A stretch of 42,500 nt of DNA from Chromera velia (Eukaryota > Sar > Chromeraceae): the NCBI GenBank assembly GCA_018398765.1, contig JAHBMJ010000356.1, forward strand, positions 1 through 42,500, in the 5' to 3' direction. Both the position numbers and the translations under genes were made by a program. Positions 1 through 10,148 of this stretch are shown here, piece after piece. Under the pieces are notes generated by a model. That model did not search any database, was not told the origin of the DNA, and saw nothing but the letters and a program-made list of their open reading frames with translations. The first letter of the stretch is position 1. Each line of letters opens with the position of its first letter.

Positions 1-64
1 CCCACCCACCCACCCACCCACCCACTCACTCACTCACTCACTCACTCACTCACTCACTCACTCA
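1..64. repeat. Tetranucleotide microsatellite (CCCA)n then (CTCA)n
   Basis: About six CCCA units are followed by about ten CTCA units. The switch looks like one point change spread by slippage. No coding signal is seen. Confidence 0.95.
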
Positions 65-418
65 CCGAGGGCCCCTCTTCCGAGTCCCATCGTAATGGTC
101 AACAAGGTCGAGGGAGGAGACGGCCCACTCGGGAAGCTCTCTAGGGGGCTGTAGGCATATGAGCAGGTGAGCAGACAGACAGACAGATAGATTTGCACAA
201 AGACAAAGAGGAGGCCCTCTCGGAAAAGGTGTGCGTGCGGACTCTGTGAACAGACAGACCAGCAGACAGGGAGACTTTCTTCAAAGGGAAAAGAGAGGCA
301 GAGAGAGGAGAGGAGAAGCCACCCATGGATCAGGTGCTTGGGGGAGTTCACTCTGCCCCTACAAAATTTTGGGAATGGTGAATGGAAATAAAAAGAAAAC
401 GTCGCCTGGCATCTTCAG

Positions 419-3400
419 TCACACTCCATCCATGCATTCCAGGCCTCTAGAGAGCCAAAGTGAACGTTTCCACTTTTTTTGGCAAACAAGAAATTCAGCT
501 GACTGGCTGACCACTTTGGTTCTTGAAGCTTCGAAAGGTCCCCCCTTTCTCCCTGTCGTACGGGAGAGATCAGGGGCTCTCTGGTTTCGGGGAGGGTCCA
601 ATGGTCTTCCTGTTGTGCCTCCCTCTCCTTCAATCAACTCTTTTTCCTCTCCTTCGAACTCCGCTCTGATAGCGGAACTCATCTCCTGCCGTCGAATGTC
701 GAGAGGCCGAAGACGAGGGGGACGGGTCGGAGGTGCCAGAGCCTTGAGCTCGATGGTAGGCGCGTTTTGTTTATGCAGTGAGAGTATTGGAGGGGGAAGG
801 AGAAGATCTCCTGAGAGCGGGTCCTCTCCGTCTTGTGGTGTGAAGTGCGTGAGTCCAGGAGACGACATGGGATCTTGAGGGGGAGAGACGGAGACGGGTG
901 ATTGAGGAGTAGGTCGAACTTTGGGGGAGGCCTTAGGTTTGGGTTTGGGTTGTTTTCGGGTTTTCTTCTTTAAAGTGTTCTTATGGGAATTAGAACTTTC
1001 GAGCCACATAAGCAGACGTAATTGGAGAGTCGGTTGTTTGCGCAGGGACTTGATCTTCTTCTTCGCACTCTTTCCTTTTCTGCTCTCACCTCTTCTTTTC
1101 TCTGCCGTTGCCTTTTCCTCTTCCTGTTCATCTATATCTCTGTCTAATGTTTCTTGATTGTCGTCTCCCTTCTCTCCTTCTTCTCGCTGGCTTCTGGCAA
1201 GACGCGCTGTTTGCATAAACGCCGGCCCGAGAAACCCCGGTTCTCTGGCCGACCGCTCGGCCATTGCGATGCCCTTCGGCCGGGGGGAAACGAGGGCCAT
1301 ATTGGGGGTGTAGAAGGGGGTGTCGCAACACTGCACAGACAGACAAACAGATAGGCAAAGATGCTTCAGAAACTTTACGTGCCCTTCTTGGAAACCCATG
1401 TACACAATAATTTGGATAAGAAAGAAAGGAAACTGTAACATTGCTCCTGAAAACGTCCATCATACATTCTCTCTCCATCCATGATCGCGACAGGCAGACA
1501 ACGCCAGTTTGAAAGAGAGGAAGCGAAATCAGATGCCACCCACACCGCAGAGATGGAACAGAAGAAAAAGAAACACCTGAGCGACAAAAGATCTTGGATG
1601 CAAAAAAAAGCAAGATGCGGGCAACTCCCCCACACCCTACTGACACTTGCATTGGTGAAGAGTGCAGTGGTGCGGCGGGGGGGTGAGCGTGCCCATGGTG
1701 AGGGTCTCTGAGATTTCCTGTCGCTGTCCCCTTCCCTATCTGTCCCCCCCCTCCCCTTGTCGATCCCAAGGGGGTCCTCCCTCAGACTCCTATCCGACTC
1801 CTGCCGACTGCCAATACCGGAGTGTAGAACGCTCCCTGTGAGCACGTTCGTATACTGACGCTGCGACAAGGACAATGGACGTGGAGACGGTGAAGCAGAT
1901 GCAGACAGAGAGGCGTTGGAGTATTTTCGATTAAATGAGAATCTCCTTGAGGTTGCGAGGAATCCCCCTTTGTCTTTTTGGGGATCTCCTCCTGAGGGGG
2001 GGGAATTGCCTTGGCGGGGCGTGGGGGATGTTTTGGGTCCTGTCAATGTGTCCTCGAAGATGGAGACGGCAAGAGAGGACCTCCCGGTTCGAAGGGGGGG
2101 TCTTCCGGCGGGAAGGGTAATTGGAAGGGGAAGAGTTAGGTCAGGAGAATCTAGGGGCTGGCTTGGTTTTCTTGTGAATTGGAAGGGGAGACCTTGAGCG
2201 GGGGCGGTTTGATGTTTCCTCAAACTTCTGTTCAGGTCGAAACTTTTCTTCTTCTGCATGCTGGCGTGCACAGATTCAGTGAAGGCAGCTGGGGTTCCCG
2301 GTAGGTGGGGGATACTCAAAGTGTTTTCTGATCCCTCCCTCTCCCTCTCCTCAGTGTACAGATCCCGTCTCGACCTGTTGCCCCCAAACGCCTCCGAATA
2401 GTCGAGGCCTCCCCTAGACCCAGGGGGAGAAGGAGAGACCTCTGCTGAGGCTTCTCCCGCAGAAGGGACGACATCGTCATCATCATCCTGTGGGGAAGAG
2501 AGGGGAAGAGGGAGGAGTTGCATGGGCATCAACGGGAAGAGATATGGAGGCATACTGGAAGGAAAAAGTCTGCCCAAATAGTCTTTACACACAAAATGAG
2601 TTGCGAGTCACACAAAAGGCCAGAAGTTGCCGAGCATCAAAAGGACAAGACCAGCCTAAACAATTCCAATACAGCTAGGAAAGACGCTGGACTGAAAACA
2701 GACAGAGGCACAGGGAGGGAGGGAGGAGGTATCCCGATCGAAGAAGAAAATACGGGGGGAAAAAGTCTGTCATTGGTTCTACTTACGCTTCTTCCTCCGC
2801 TCAGTCTGTCCCGAAAACTGCACACACAAGATAGAGCGAGAGTGAATTGGCCGGTGATGGAAGGCGGTTGGGTTCTTCGGCAGCATCTTACTATATAAGC
2901 TGTTCGCTTGTACGCCGGCTGCGCATCCATCAACTGCCAGACGCTCGAGCCTTCTCACACACACTGACTCAGTGACGACTGACAAAGGCACACAAATAGG
3001 ACAAATATGTAGACTGACTATCACGAGAAGTGATTAATCGAATTCCAAGCTGACAGACTGGCTGATTGACTGACTGATCACCGTGTAATGCAAACATGCA
3101 TGCCATCCTCGTGTCACGCCATTCACGGCTGCCGCCTAGCAAGACTGAGATGGGGATACTAGACTCGTAAAGAGAATAGCCATGCAACAGACGGACTTAC
3201 TGACTTCAGGGAGCGCTGGAGCTTGTGCAGAAGAAAGCCACTGAGGAGGCCCGTCTGTGAGAAGGCACTTCCCCCCAGGTATGTGGTTCCGTCTCCCTCT
3301 ATAGGGACCCATCTGAAGGTTTCGGGTTTCTTCCTAGCGCTCTGGAAGTCTGCCGTCGTCGTCCTCCTGAAGGACAGGAAGGGCACCGACTTGGCACTGC

Positions 3401-3428
3401 TCTGCCGGCCCTTTCGCTGCTCCGTCAT
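419..3428 (-). CDS. Candidate multi-exon gene for a low-complexity, Ser/Pro/Arg-rich protein (exon structure incomplete)
   Basis: I do not recognise the product. Four minus-strand segments look exonic. The first runs from an ATG at 3428 to a GTAAGT donor after 3201 (76 codons). The second is a 31-nt segment, 2817-2787, between a pyrimidine-rich CAG acceptor and a GTAAGT donor. The third starts at 2487 after a CCCCACAG acceptor, opens with five Asp codons, and is rich in Ser, Pro and Arg until about 1640. The fourth starts at 1330 after a CTGTCTGTGCAG acceptor and runs to a TGA at 419, with Lys/Glu-rich and Pro-rich stretches. The third and fourth are both phase 0 at their acceptors, but I could not place the donor between them. 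The microexon leaves one base over and does not join the 2487 exon in frame, so an exon may be missing or translation may start in the third segment. The protein looks mostly disordered; no catalytic motif is seen. Confidence 0.4.
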
Positions 3429-4212
3429 GGATGCAGACGATGGGCTCTGTACCTGGACTGAGGCAAGAAACCTTTGGACTTCGCTTTTCTGGCGAGTTGA
3501 GTTAGGTGCACATGGCTGTTGAGTGAGGAGTGGCTAGTTTATGGTCTGGCATATCCAGTTGAAGGACCACGCTCACAGGGCCCTCGAGCGCTGAGCTTAC
3601 AGCGACCTGAAACATACCTTCGGCTGCACATGCAAGGGCAGCTCTCCAAATGTGCTGTATGTACGTCACACTTAATACGTACGTATATGCCTCTGCGGCC
3701 ATGCAGCCGTCTACATACGCACGTATACGGTTGCATGCAGCTTTTCACCGATACACAAGTGCATCCGTTGCTGTATGCACAACACCCGTTGTTGCGCAAC
3801 AGTTAATTAATATTCGACTCATTTCTTGCTCGAGAAAACAACACCATGCAGGCAACAGTGAGCAACAGTGTGCAACGGTGTGCAACAGTGTGCAACAGTC
3901 AATGTCAGTTAATTAAAGCCCTGCGCCCGCAGTGTTACCGCTGTTGCGCAACATGCACTGTTGTTGCACGCAACAGTTGCATGCAACACTCGTCCACGCT
4001 GGAATGAATCGCTTCGTACGTACGTATAGAATGAATTAGATAGATGGCTATATACACGAATATGGATCTACTGACTGCATGAATTCAATTCGCGAACTGA
4101 ATGAACTTTCAGTGACAACTGTGGTAGGGTCATCTGTCATAATGATGGCGGCTGGGTTTCGATGAGAAGCAACAGACTGTAACTCAGACTGAGACAACGT
4201 AAACTCTCCACT
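3429..4212. promoter_or_regulatory. Spacer with a cluster of GCAACA/TGTTGC motifs, probable promoter of the RAP-domain gene
   Basis: No convincing gene is seen. Between about 3785 and 3990 the pentamer GCAAC or its complement occurs roughly ten times. Two copies form the palindrome TGTTGCGCAACA or nearly so (around 3791 and 3953). A short tandem run of GCAACAGTGT-like units lies at 3852-3900. CAGTTAATTAA occurs twice, and ACGTACGTA palindromes lie near 3680 and 4015. The cluster ends about 220 bp before the ATG at 4213. A transcription-factor-site cluster is an inference from density and position. Confidence 0.4.
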
Positions 4213-6336
4213 ATGCTCTTGCGTGAACAAATCCTGGAGTGTACTTCCGGAACACGGGCGTTGCGGCTGTGGGCAGACCACAAAGAACAATTTGGACGGA
4301 AAGAATACGACACCCTGTGTTGCAAACTGCGTGTTTTGTTTCGTCGTCCTGACCGCCAGAGGCACGATGACGGACTGTTGCAGTCCTGCTTGAAAGACGT
4401 TTGTGCTGCAGTAGCTACAAAGCGATTGAACTTCGCCGCTGAAGAGCTGGCACGGATCGTGCACTGCCTGGCTGTCCTCAGATTCCGTGACGAGTCAGTA
4501 CTGGCTCTGTTGGAGTCTGATAGAGAGTGCATCGTTCGGGGACTAGACGCAGTTGGCCTTTCCTCGCTTGCGTGGTCGCTTGCCCAGCTCCAGATGCGTG
4601 TCGATGGCCTTCTGAAAAGCATCGATGAACAGGCCTTCTTTGTGATTGCCTTTGGGAAACCTCGTGAGATCGCGTCAATTCTCTGGTCGTTTGCGAAGTT
4701 GAACTTTCCCGGAGAGTACACAATAGACGCCCTCAACCGGAATGCGCGTGACTTTGCGCTCTCCGCCTCCCCTCGTGACATTTCAAATGTCTTCTGGGCC
4801 CTCGCAACCCTCGAACAGCAGCCCCCTGCCTTGATGACCCAAAGTGAGGATAAGCTCTCAAAAGTTGTGGAGGAGGGCAACCCCCAAGACATTTCAAATG
4901 CAGCGTGGGCAATGGCCACGCGCGGCAGGAGAGCTGCGGACTTTTTTCAAGTCATCGACACTCATGCGGCTTTTCTTGTAGAGGAATGTTCAAAACAAGA
5001 GCTGTGCAACCTGTTTTGGGCAGCCTCCGTGTCCTCTTGCGGTTATGCCAAAAACCTTTGCGAAGGGATCGAGAATCCATCGGCATGTTCCAAATTCCTT
5101 CAGGGGTCAATGCCAATTGACGTTTGCACGCTCGTGCGCGCATTAGTCAAGATGCACAGACGCCCCTATACATTCCTGAGTGCCATTGAGTCTGATCCTT
5201 CCATTGCAATTCCCCGACAGATGCGGGATGGCCACAGCGACGGACAAACAGTCTCCAATATTGTGTGGGTTTTTGCTCACCTGGAGATTTGTTGCCCTCA
5301 TCTTGCTGCTGCTGTTGCTAACATGGCAAGGCAGTTTGTCGAAGTAGCAGAGCCAAGACATGTTGCGATAGTGGGTTGGGGTCTGGCAACGCTGTCTGTC
5401 GATTGGGAGGGGGATGAATATTTTGAAGCGGTGTGTTGGAGTAGGCGGTGTAGAGAGAGAATGGTGAGAGAGGGCAGAGAGAGAGATGTCGCTCAGCTTC
5501 TCTGGGCGATCACCATTCATGGTGCATGGAGTGAGACCATCGAAAGTGCCTTTCTGTTTTTTTGGACTTGTCTAATGGACAGGGGGGCACAGGCCCTCCT
5601 TCCGGAGAACAGAAGACAGACAGCCCAGATGCTGTTTGTGCTTTCTGCAGAGAGACCTGATTTTGCTTCCAGGCTCGTTCGAGAAGCAGCAGACAAGGGT
5701 TGGGATTTGCAGTGTCTCCAAACATTCGACGCCAAAATTCCCAACGAGAGTGCCACACAGGTCCGCATATCCAAATTGCTGCTCTCGATGGGGTGGGAGC
5801 ACGAACGGAGGGTGAATCCCTTCAGGGGCAAAAAAAAAGAGTTGAAAGTGAAAATTGAGGAGGGGGGGGGGATATCCAAAGAGCAAGACGAGAAAGGACA
5901 GTCAAAAGCTCCTGCAAATCCGTTTGAGCTTTCATTGGCGAGTTGCCTTTTTTCTATCGATCTCGCTGATCTAAAATCGAGGCGGGGTGTCGAGATCACT
6001 GGGCCTGTTCACTTTCTAGAGACTGCAGGGGGGGGGAGCACAGATGTTTGGATCGGGTCCACTAGGTGTAAAGACAGAGTACTCCGTGCTTTAGGTTGGA
6101 GGATTGTGCACGTGAGTGGGTGGGCAGACTCGGGCGAGGTTGAGCCTCTTGCCATTGAAGTCAGAGAGGAGGGAGCCCTACCAGTGGAGGGGTTAGAGGA
6201 AGGGGAGATTCCTGAAGAGTCAGCGATTTTTGATGAATCTTTCACTTCAGACGAGGCCAGAGAGCAGACGCGACAAATGCAGAAACTCTTGGCTGAAAGA
6301 CTCAAAACAATCGACATTCATCTACCTTGCGAATGA
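4213..6336 (+). CDS. RAP-domain protein with OPR/HPR-like helical repeats, probable organellar RNA-binding factor
   Basis: A 707-residue intronless frame. Residues ~100-480 carry about nine degenerate ~37-residue helical repeats marked by a hydrophobic-Trp core, for example ISNVFWALATL, IASILWSFAKL, VSNIVWVFAHL and VAIVGWGLATL. This is the pattern of octotricopeptide/heptatricopeptide repeats. Residues ~576-640 match a RAP domain: a GPVHFLE-like core, then GSTRCKDRVLRALGW and a following VHVSGW. Proteins with this architecture in green algae and apicomplexans bind plastid or mitochondrial RNA for processing, stability or translation; that role here is by family. A charged linker with a poly-Lys stretch precedes the RAP domain and an acidic tail follows it. 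The N terminus has basic residues but no clear targeting peptide. The start is the first ATG of the frame, and the stop is TGA. The GCAACA motif cluster lies just upstream. Confidence 0.88.
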   Translation: MLLREQILECTSGTRALRLWADHKEQFGRKEYDTLCCKLRVLFRRPDRQRHDDGLLQSCLKDVCAAVATKRLNFAAEELARIVHCLAVLRFRDESVLALLESDRECIVRGLDAVGLSSLAWSLAQLQMRVDGLLKSIDEQAFFVIAFGKPREIASILWSFAKLNFPGEYTIDALNRNARDFALSASPRDISNVFWALATLEQQPPALMTQSEDKLSKVVEEGNPQDISNAAWAMATRGRRAADFFQVIDTHAAFLVEECSKQELCNLFWAASVSSCGYAKNLCEGIENPSACSKFLQGSMPIDVCTLVRALVKMHRRPYTFLSAIESDPSIAIPRQMRDGHSDGQTVSNIVWVFAHLEICCPHLAAAVANMARQFVEVAEPRHVAIVGWGLATLSVDWEGDEYFEAVCWSRRCRERMVREGRERDVAQLLWAITIHGAWSETIESAFLFFWTCLMDRGAQALLPENRRQTAQMLFVLSAERPDFASRLVREAADKGWDLQCLQTFDAKIPNESATQVRISKLLLSMGWEHERRVNPFRGKKKELKVKIEEGGGISKEQDEKGQSKAPANPFELSLASCLFSIDLADLKSRRGVEITGPVHFLETAGGGSTDVWIGSTRCKDRVLRALGWRIVHVSGWADSGEVEPLAIEVREEGALPVEGLEEGEIPEESAIFDESFTSDEAREQTRQMQKLLAERLKTIDIHLPCE

Positions 6337-6594
6337 CTTATAATCTATGAACGAACAGAAAATCGGTTTGGTTGCTTGAACTAATGAAGAGTTTTGGCAC
6401 TGTTTTGCAATAAAAATGAAATCTATTCTGGCATTATACATCATTATACGTTTTTAAAGAGAGTGCATGGGAGTCATTAGGAGAGAATACGTAAACAGAG
6501 TCAACATTATATTTAAACCCTTGTTTGGAAAACCAGTGACATGTCTTTCTAAATATAAGAAAACAAAGAAAGATGGTTATATAATAATAATTAC

Positions 6595-7194
6595 ACTTGG
6601 ACTTTAAGAGTTACCCGCATATCGCAGTAACTTTAGGGACCATAACCCCCTAAAGTTACCATACTTTAGTAACTTTGACGGTTGCCCTAAAGTTACTAAA
6701 GTATAGTAGAAAGGTTGTGCTATTATAGTGAAACTAGTGAACCTGTGTGAATCCATCCTTTTACGGAGGCGAATGCAGACTACTTTCTTGTACAGAAGTA
6801 TAGAGAAGTTCTTGTTCATCGGTCAGGATCTCTATTTCAAATCACTGCATCAATTAGCATCAATAAGAAATTGTGTTACAGTGTTTTGTACGCTGTTTTG
6901 TGGTTACTATATGTTTGAACTCGATACAGACTTTCAGCTACTTTCACTTACAGAGAAAGCTAGAGAGAAAGAGATGGAGAGATAGGGAGTATAATGGTTA
7001 TTGACCACGTGGGGACGCTCGGGAATCCGAACGGCCCCAAAAAGTCTTTGAACGTGGTTTAGAAAAGAGCTAAATTACGGTAACTTGACCCCTCTAACAG
7101 GCTAAGAAAAGCCGTTGGTAACCAGTAAAAAGTTACGTAATCTAGTAACCCAACTTTTTTGTAGAAGTCCTTTAGTAACTCTTAAGGTCCAAGT
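6595..7194. mobile_element. MITE-like inverted-repeat element (600 bp)
   Basis: The left end ACTTGGACTTTAAGAGTTAC is matched at the right end by its reverse complement with one mismatch in 20. Subterminal GTAACTTTAG-type motifs recur in both orientations near the left end (6628-6705) and again near the right end. No transposase frame is present. No convincing target duplication is seen (TTAC against ACGT), so the family is unassigned. A short plus-strand frame inside (6728-6985) has no recognisable content. Confidence 0.55.
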
Positions 7195-7291
7195 ACGTGT
7201 CAATATAGGTTATAAACTAGGTTATAAGAAATAAACGGTTATCATGATGACGACTTAATGCATATAGTAAAGCGATTGACCTAGGCGATTG

Positions 7292-7579
7292 CTAGGCGGC
7301 GCACAGTGGTAAAAAAAAAAAAAAGAATAGACATATCAAGATTCTTTTTTTTTCTTTTTTTTTTTTAGTTTGGTGGTTGAAGGTCCAAGCAAACTTAGCA
7401 AAGGTAGGTTTTGTAGTTAGATGTGTTTTTGTTATATGTTTGGCACTTAATTCCAATAAAAAAAAAAAAAAGATTAGGCTTCTCAAGATTTTTTTTTTTT
7501 ATCTTATATGATTGAAAGGTTTGGTTCGTACTCAAAGCTACTATCGTTTTTTTTTTTTAAATCACTGTGCGTTTCCTAG
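7292..7579. mobile_element. hAT-like MITE with 8-bp target duplication GGCGATTG
   Basis: The terminal inverted repeats start CTAGG and share CGCACAGTG (17 bp, three adjacent mismatches). Perfect 8-bp direct repeats GGCGATTG flank the element at 7284-7291 and 7580-7587. An 8-bp duplication with short inverted repeats is the hallmark of hAT transposons. The interior holds two similar poly-A / TCAAGATT / poly-T blocks and no coding sequence, so it is non-autonomous. Confidence 0.8.
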
Positions 7580-7734
7580 GGCGATTGACTCATATATGTT
7601 AGCCGTTATGGACATTACTCCAAGCAAAAAGATTAGACTCATTAAATGTAAAGTGTTCCGGATCATAAAAAGAATGATCAAAGGAGGACAAAAACATGCT
7701 GAAGCAGGTTGAGAAATGAGCGGGGTCAAGGACA

Positions 7735-7937
7735 CTAGGGGTAATTTTCAAACAAAAAAATAAATAAAAAAAACGCTCCCATGAACCAATTTTTTTTGTT
7801 TTTTTTTGTTTTCACAACCATGGTGGGGATGCAAAAACACTAGGGAACCACATATTTCTTATATGAAAAAAAAAAAAAAACAAAAAACAAAAAAGTGAAA
7901 ATAACCATTTTTTTTTTTTTTTGAAAATTACCCCTAG
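7735..7937. mobile_element. hAT-like MITE with perfect 18-bp inverted repeats and 8-bp target duplication CAAGGACA
   Basis: The termini CTAGGGGTAATTTTCAAA and its exact reverse complement (7920-7937) are flanked by perfect direct repeats CAAGGACA at 7727-7734 and 7938-7945. Size (203 bp), poly-A/T-rich interior, inverted repeats and 8-bp duplication fit a non-autonomous hAT element. It lies 155 bp from the preceding element and shares the CTAGG terminus, so both may be mobilised by one transposase. Confidence 0.88.
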
Positions 7938-7945
7938 CAAGGACA

Positions 7946-8450
7946 GCACTATAGGGACAGCAACTATATAAGCACCCCTCTCCAAATCTTCAAATATCTC
8001 TAAGAATTTCTTTATTACGAATCTTTAGATAGAATATGATCAAATAAAGCTTAGAAACATGATCAGCATGCTTAGTTAACTCCTAGGTTAACTCATTAGA
8101 AGCGCTAAATAGAAAATCCTAATAACTTAAATTATAGATCGAACACTGCCGAACAGAAGGAAGGTGCTCCAAATCATATATGGACCAAATGTCTAGCCAA
8201 ATGTGAGGTTTGGATATTCAAACCGATTTTGGAGAGATCCAAAGCTCCAAACCATCTCCATCATATTAGGGTAGCCTTGTAGTAAAGGTGATGTACAGAC
8301 AACCGTAGCAACCCCCCACCCCTTTCTCTAGGTGCAACCTTCCTGGATGTAAACGATTTTTCGTTCAGCCACGTACTAGCTATTGTCACCTTCATGCTTC
8401 CACTCAAGGTTTCGCTTTCCAACTGTATTGATAGATTTGTTCCTTTTTTT
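7946..8450. other. AT-rich intergenic stretch, no gene seen
   Basis: I see no frame with plausible protein content and no RNA gene. Composition shifts from AT-rich to mixed near 8300, marking the edge of the transposon-rich island. Confidence 0.6.
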
Positions 8451-8787
8451 CTCTCTCATCTGAATGCTTCACCCCTGCTCCAGCTTTCGAAAGGAGAGAG
8501 AATCATGCAGAAATTTTCTCTCTCATCTGAATGCTTCACCCCTGCTCCACCTTTCGAAAGGAGAGAGAATCATGCAGAAATTTTCTCTCTCATCTGAATG
8601 CTTCACCCCTGCTCCAGCTTTCGAAAGGAGAGAGAATCATGCCTTCTTTTTTTCTCTCTCATCTGAATGCTTCACCCCTGCTCCACCTTTCGAAAGGAGA
8701 GAGAATCATGCCTTCTTTTTTTCTCTCTCATCTGAATGCTTCACCCCTGCTCCACCTTTCGAAAGGAGAGAGAATCATGCAGAAATT
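8451..8787. repeat. Five-copy tandem repeat, 67-69 bp unit, hairpin-forming
   Basis: Units start with CTCTCTCATCTGAATG at 8451, 8518, 8585, 8654 and 8723. Each contains the palindrome CTTTCGAAAG and ends with GAGAGAG, which pairs with the CTCTCTC at the unit start, so each copy can fold into a stem. Units differ by AGCTTTCG versus ACCTTTCG and by a CAGAAATTTT versus CCTTCTTTTT spacer. All three plus frames stay fairly open only because the unit lacks stops. Confidence 0.95.
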
Positions 8788-9104
8788 AGAGAAGAAAAAA
8801 GAGAAGCTGGGAGGGAAATTGACAGAAAGAGAGGCCGAGACACTGAATGGGAAAAAGGGAGAGAACGTGTTACTGACATGCGTAGACGGTAAAAGACTGA
8901 GCGAGAAGAAGATGGGGACGAAAAAGAAAAGACAGGATGGAACAGAAACAGAGAAGTGTAGCTGAGAAAGGCAAACACTTCAACCAACCAAGACATACCC
9001 GGCCTAAGTCACATCTGCCACTTGTCATGCAAACAGCTTCATTCATTCCTTCCGGTTTCATGCAACCTCATTCAAAGAATCAATGCCAAAGAAGCCACAG
9101 CAAA
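8788..9104. other. Intergenic stretch downstream of the minus-strand F-box-like gene
   Basis: Purine-rich at first, then mixed. It probably holds the 3' untranslated region of the gene ending at 9105. No gene or RNA is recognised. Confidence 0.5.
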
Positions 9105-10148
9105 TCATTCCTTCTCGCGCAATTCGATTTCTTGGCGGTCATACCCAAATCGTGAACCCGCGCTCCAGTCACTAAACTTCTGCACTTTCACTTTTGCCAC
9201 CACAGTGTCTGAAGGACCTGCGAGAACTCCTCTGACTGCCCCAGCTGTCAGTGGAAGAACTGCAAACTCGAGTCCCTTTCTGATGCTGTAGTTTTCAGTG
9301 CGCTCCTGAGTGAGGGAGTCGACTGACTTACAAGTACCAAACTCGTAGTTGGGATCCCCCAACAAATGAAGATCGGAATCCAAAATGCAAACACTTGTGG
9401 TAAGATCAAACACCTCCCATCGGCTTCTCCTCCAATTCCAAAGGGAAATCACCCATCGAACGCTACTCTTGGCGATCCCTTCCGGTTCAAAAGCGAACAG
9501 GGGGTTATGATACCTGGTTCGGTATTTTTCGTCCTCCGCCGTGGCGTCTCGAATGCGGTCCTTTGCCCTTCCTGTGCGGTCCCAGACACGCGCAGAGAAA
9601 CGCGGGGGAGTGGGGGCGGCTCCTTCGGGTGTGACGGCGGGGTGATGCAGCAGGGCCATGTAGAAGGGCCTCCCGTCTCCTGTGAAATCCACGTATGTAA
9701 CCCGGCTGTCTTCTAGGTAGTGGGTGCTTGCGATGAGGAATGCATCTGCGTCTGAAGTGTTCACAAAAGGTCTGGGACCGTGCAGGGGATGCGAGAAGAT
9801 ATCAACGCCGTCCGAATGGAAGCCAAAGAGCGCCCTCAAAATTCGGGTATCTCCATCGAACCACCCCGAGGCTACGTTGAGGAAACGCACAAGATCCTGC
9901 CATTTCTTTTGGGGGACAGAAGACTGGTCAGGGAGAAGAGACCAGATCTCAGTCATACGAGACGAGAGCTGATGGCTCTCTTCTACCACGGCCCAAAGGT
10001 TCTCCTTGGCGCACCTTCGGAGGCGCAGGAGATCAATCAGAGAGAGGAAGGGCACGGCAGACGGAAAGATCACATCGTGCCCCAAAAGAACTGCTCCACC
10101 ATTCCCTGACATGATTCGCAAAGTTGTCCCCGGATGTTCCGGATCCAC
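9105..10148 (-). CDS. Hypothetical protein with F-box-like N terminus
   Basis: A 347-residue intronless frame. Residues ~28-55 (VPFLSLIDLLRLRRCAKENL and following Trp) resemble an F-box helix pair, the Skp1-binding module of SCF ubiquitin ligases; similarity is by eye and moderate. The rest lacks obvious LRR, kelch or WD repeats. It has Trp-rich segments (WDRTGRAKDR, WVISLWNWRRSRWEVFDL) that may be beta structure, perhaps a degenerate substrate-recognition domain. Two starts are possible, the Met at 10148 or residue 13; I kept the longer. The frame ends in TGA. It is transcribed away from adhE across a 573-bp spacer. The coding case rests on length and non-repetitive composition; function is uncertain. 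Confidence 0.65.
   Translation of the reverse strand: MDPEHPGTTLRIMSGNGGAVLLGHDVIFPSAVPFLSLIDLLRLRRCAKENLWAVVEESHQLSSRMTEIWSLLPDQSSVPQKKWQDLVRFLNVASGWFDGDTRILRALFGFHSDGVDIFSHPLHGPRPFVNTSDADAFLIASTHYLEDSRVTYVDFTGDGRPFYMALLHHPAVTPEGAAPTPPRFSARVWDRTGRAKDRIRDATAEDEKYRTRYHNPLFAFEPEGIAKSSVRWVISLWNWRRSRWEVFDLTTSVCILDSDLHLLGDPNYEFGTCKSVDSLTQERTENYSIRKGLEFAVLPLTAGAVRGVLAGPSDTVVAKVKVQKFSDWSAGSRFGYDRQEIELREKE

Noticed and set aside
231-878. 215-codon plus-strand frame
   Set aside because: It overlaps the Pro/Lys-rich minus-strand exon and looks like its shadow; composition is random Arg/Ser.
6640-6700. Telomere-like CCCTAAA words
   Set aside because: Only isolated copies inside inverted GTAACTTTAG motifs, no tandem array.
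8451-8787. CRISPR array
   Set aside because: There are direct repeats of 67-69 bp with no unique spacers; unit plus spacer repeat together, in a eukaryotic context.
8464-8965. Frames of ~140 codons with repeated MLHPCSSFRKERES-like text
   Set aside because: They translate the tandem DNA repeat. Three overlapping frames are equally open, so no frame is selected.
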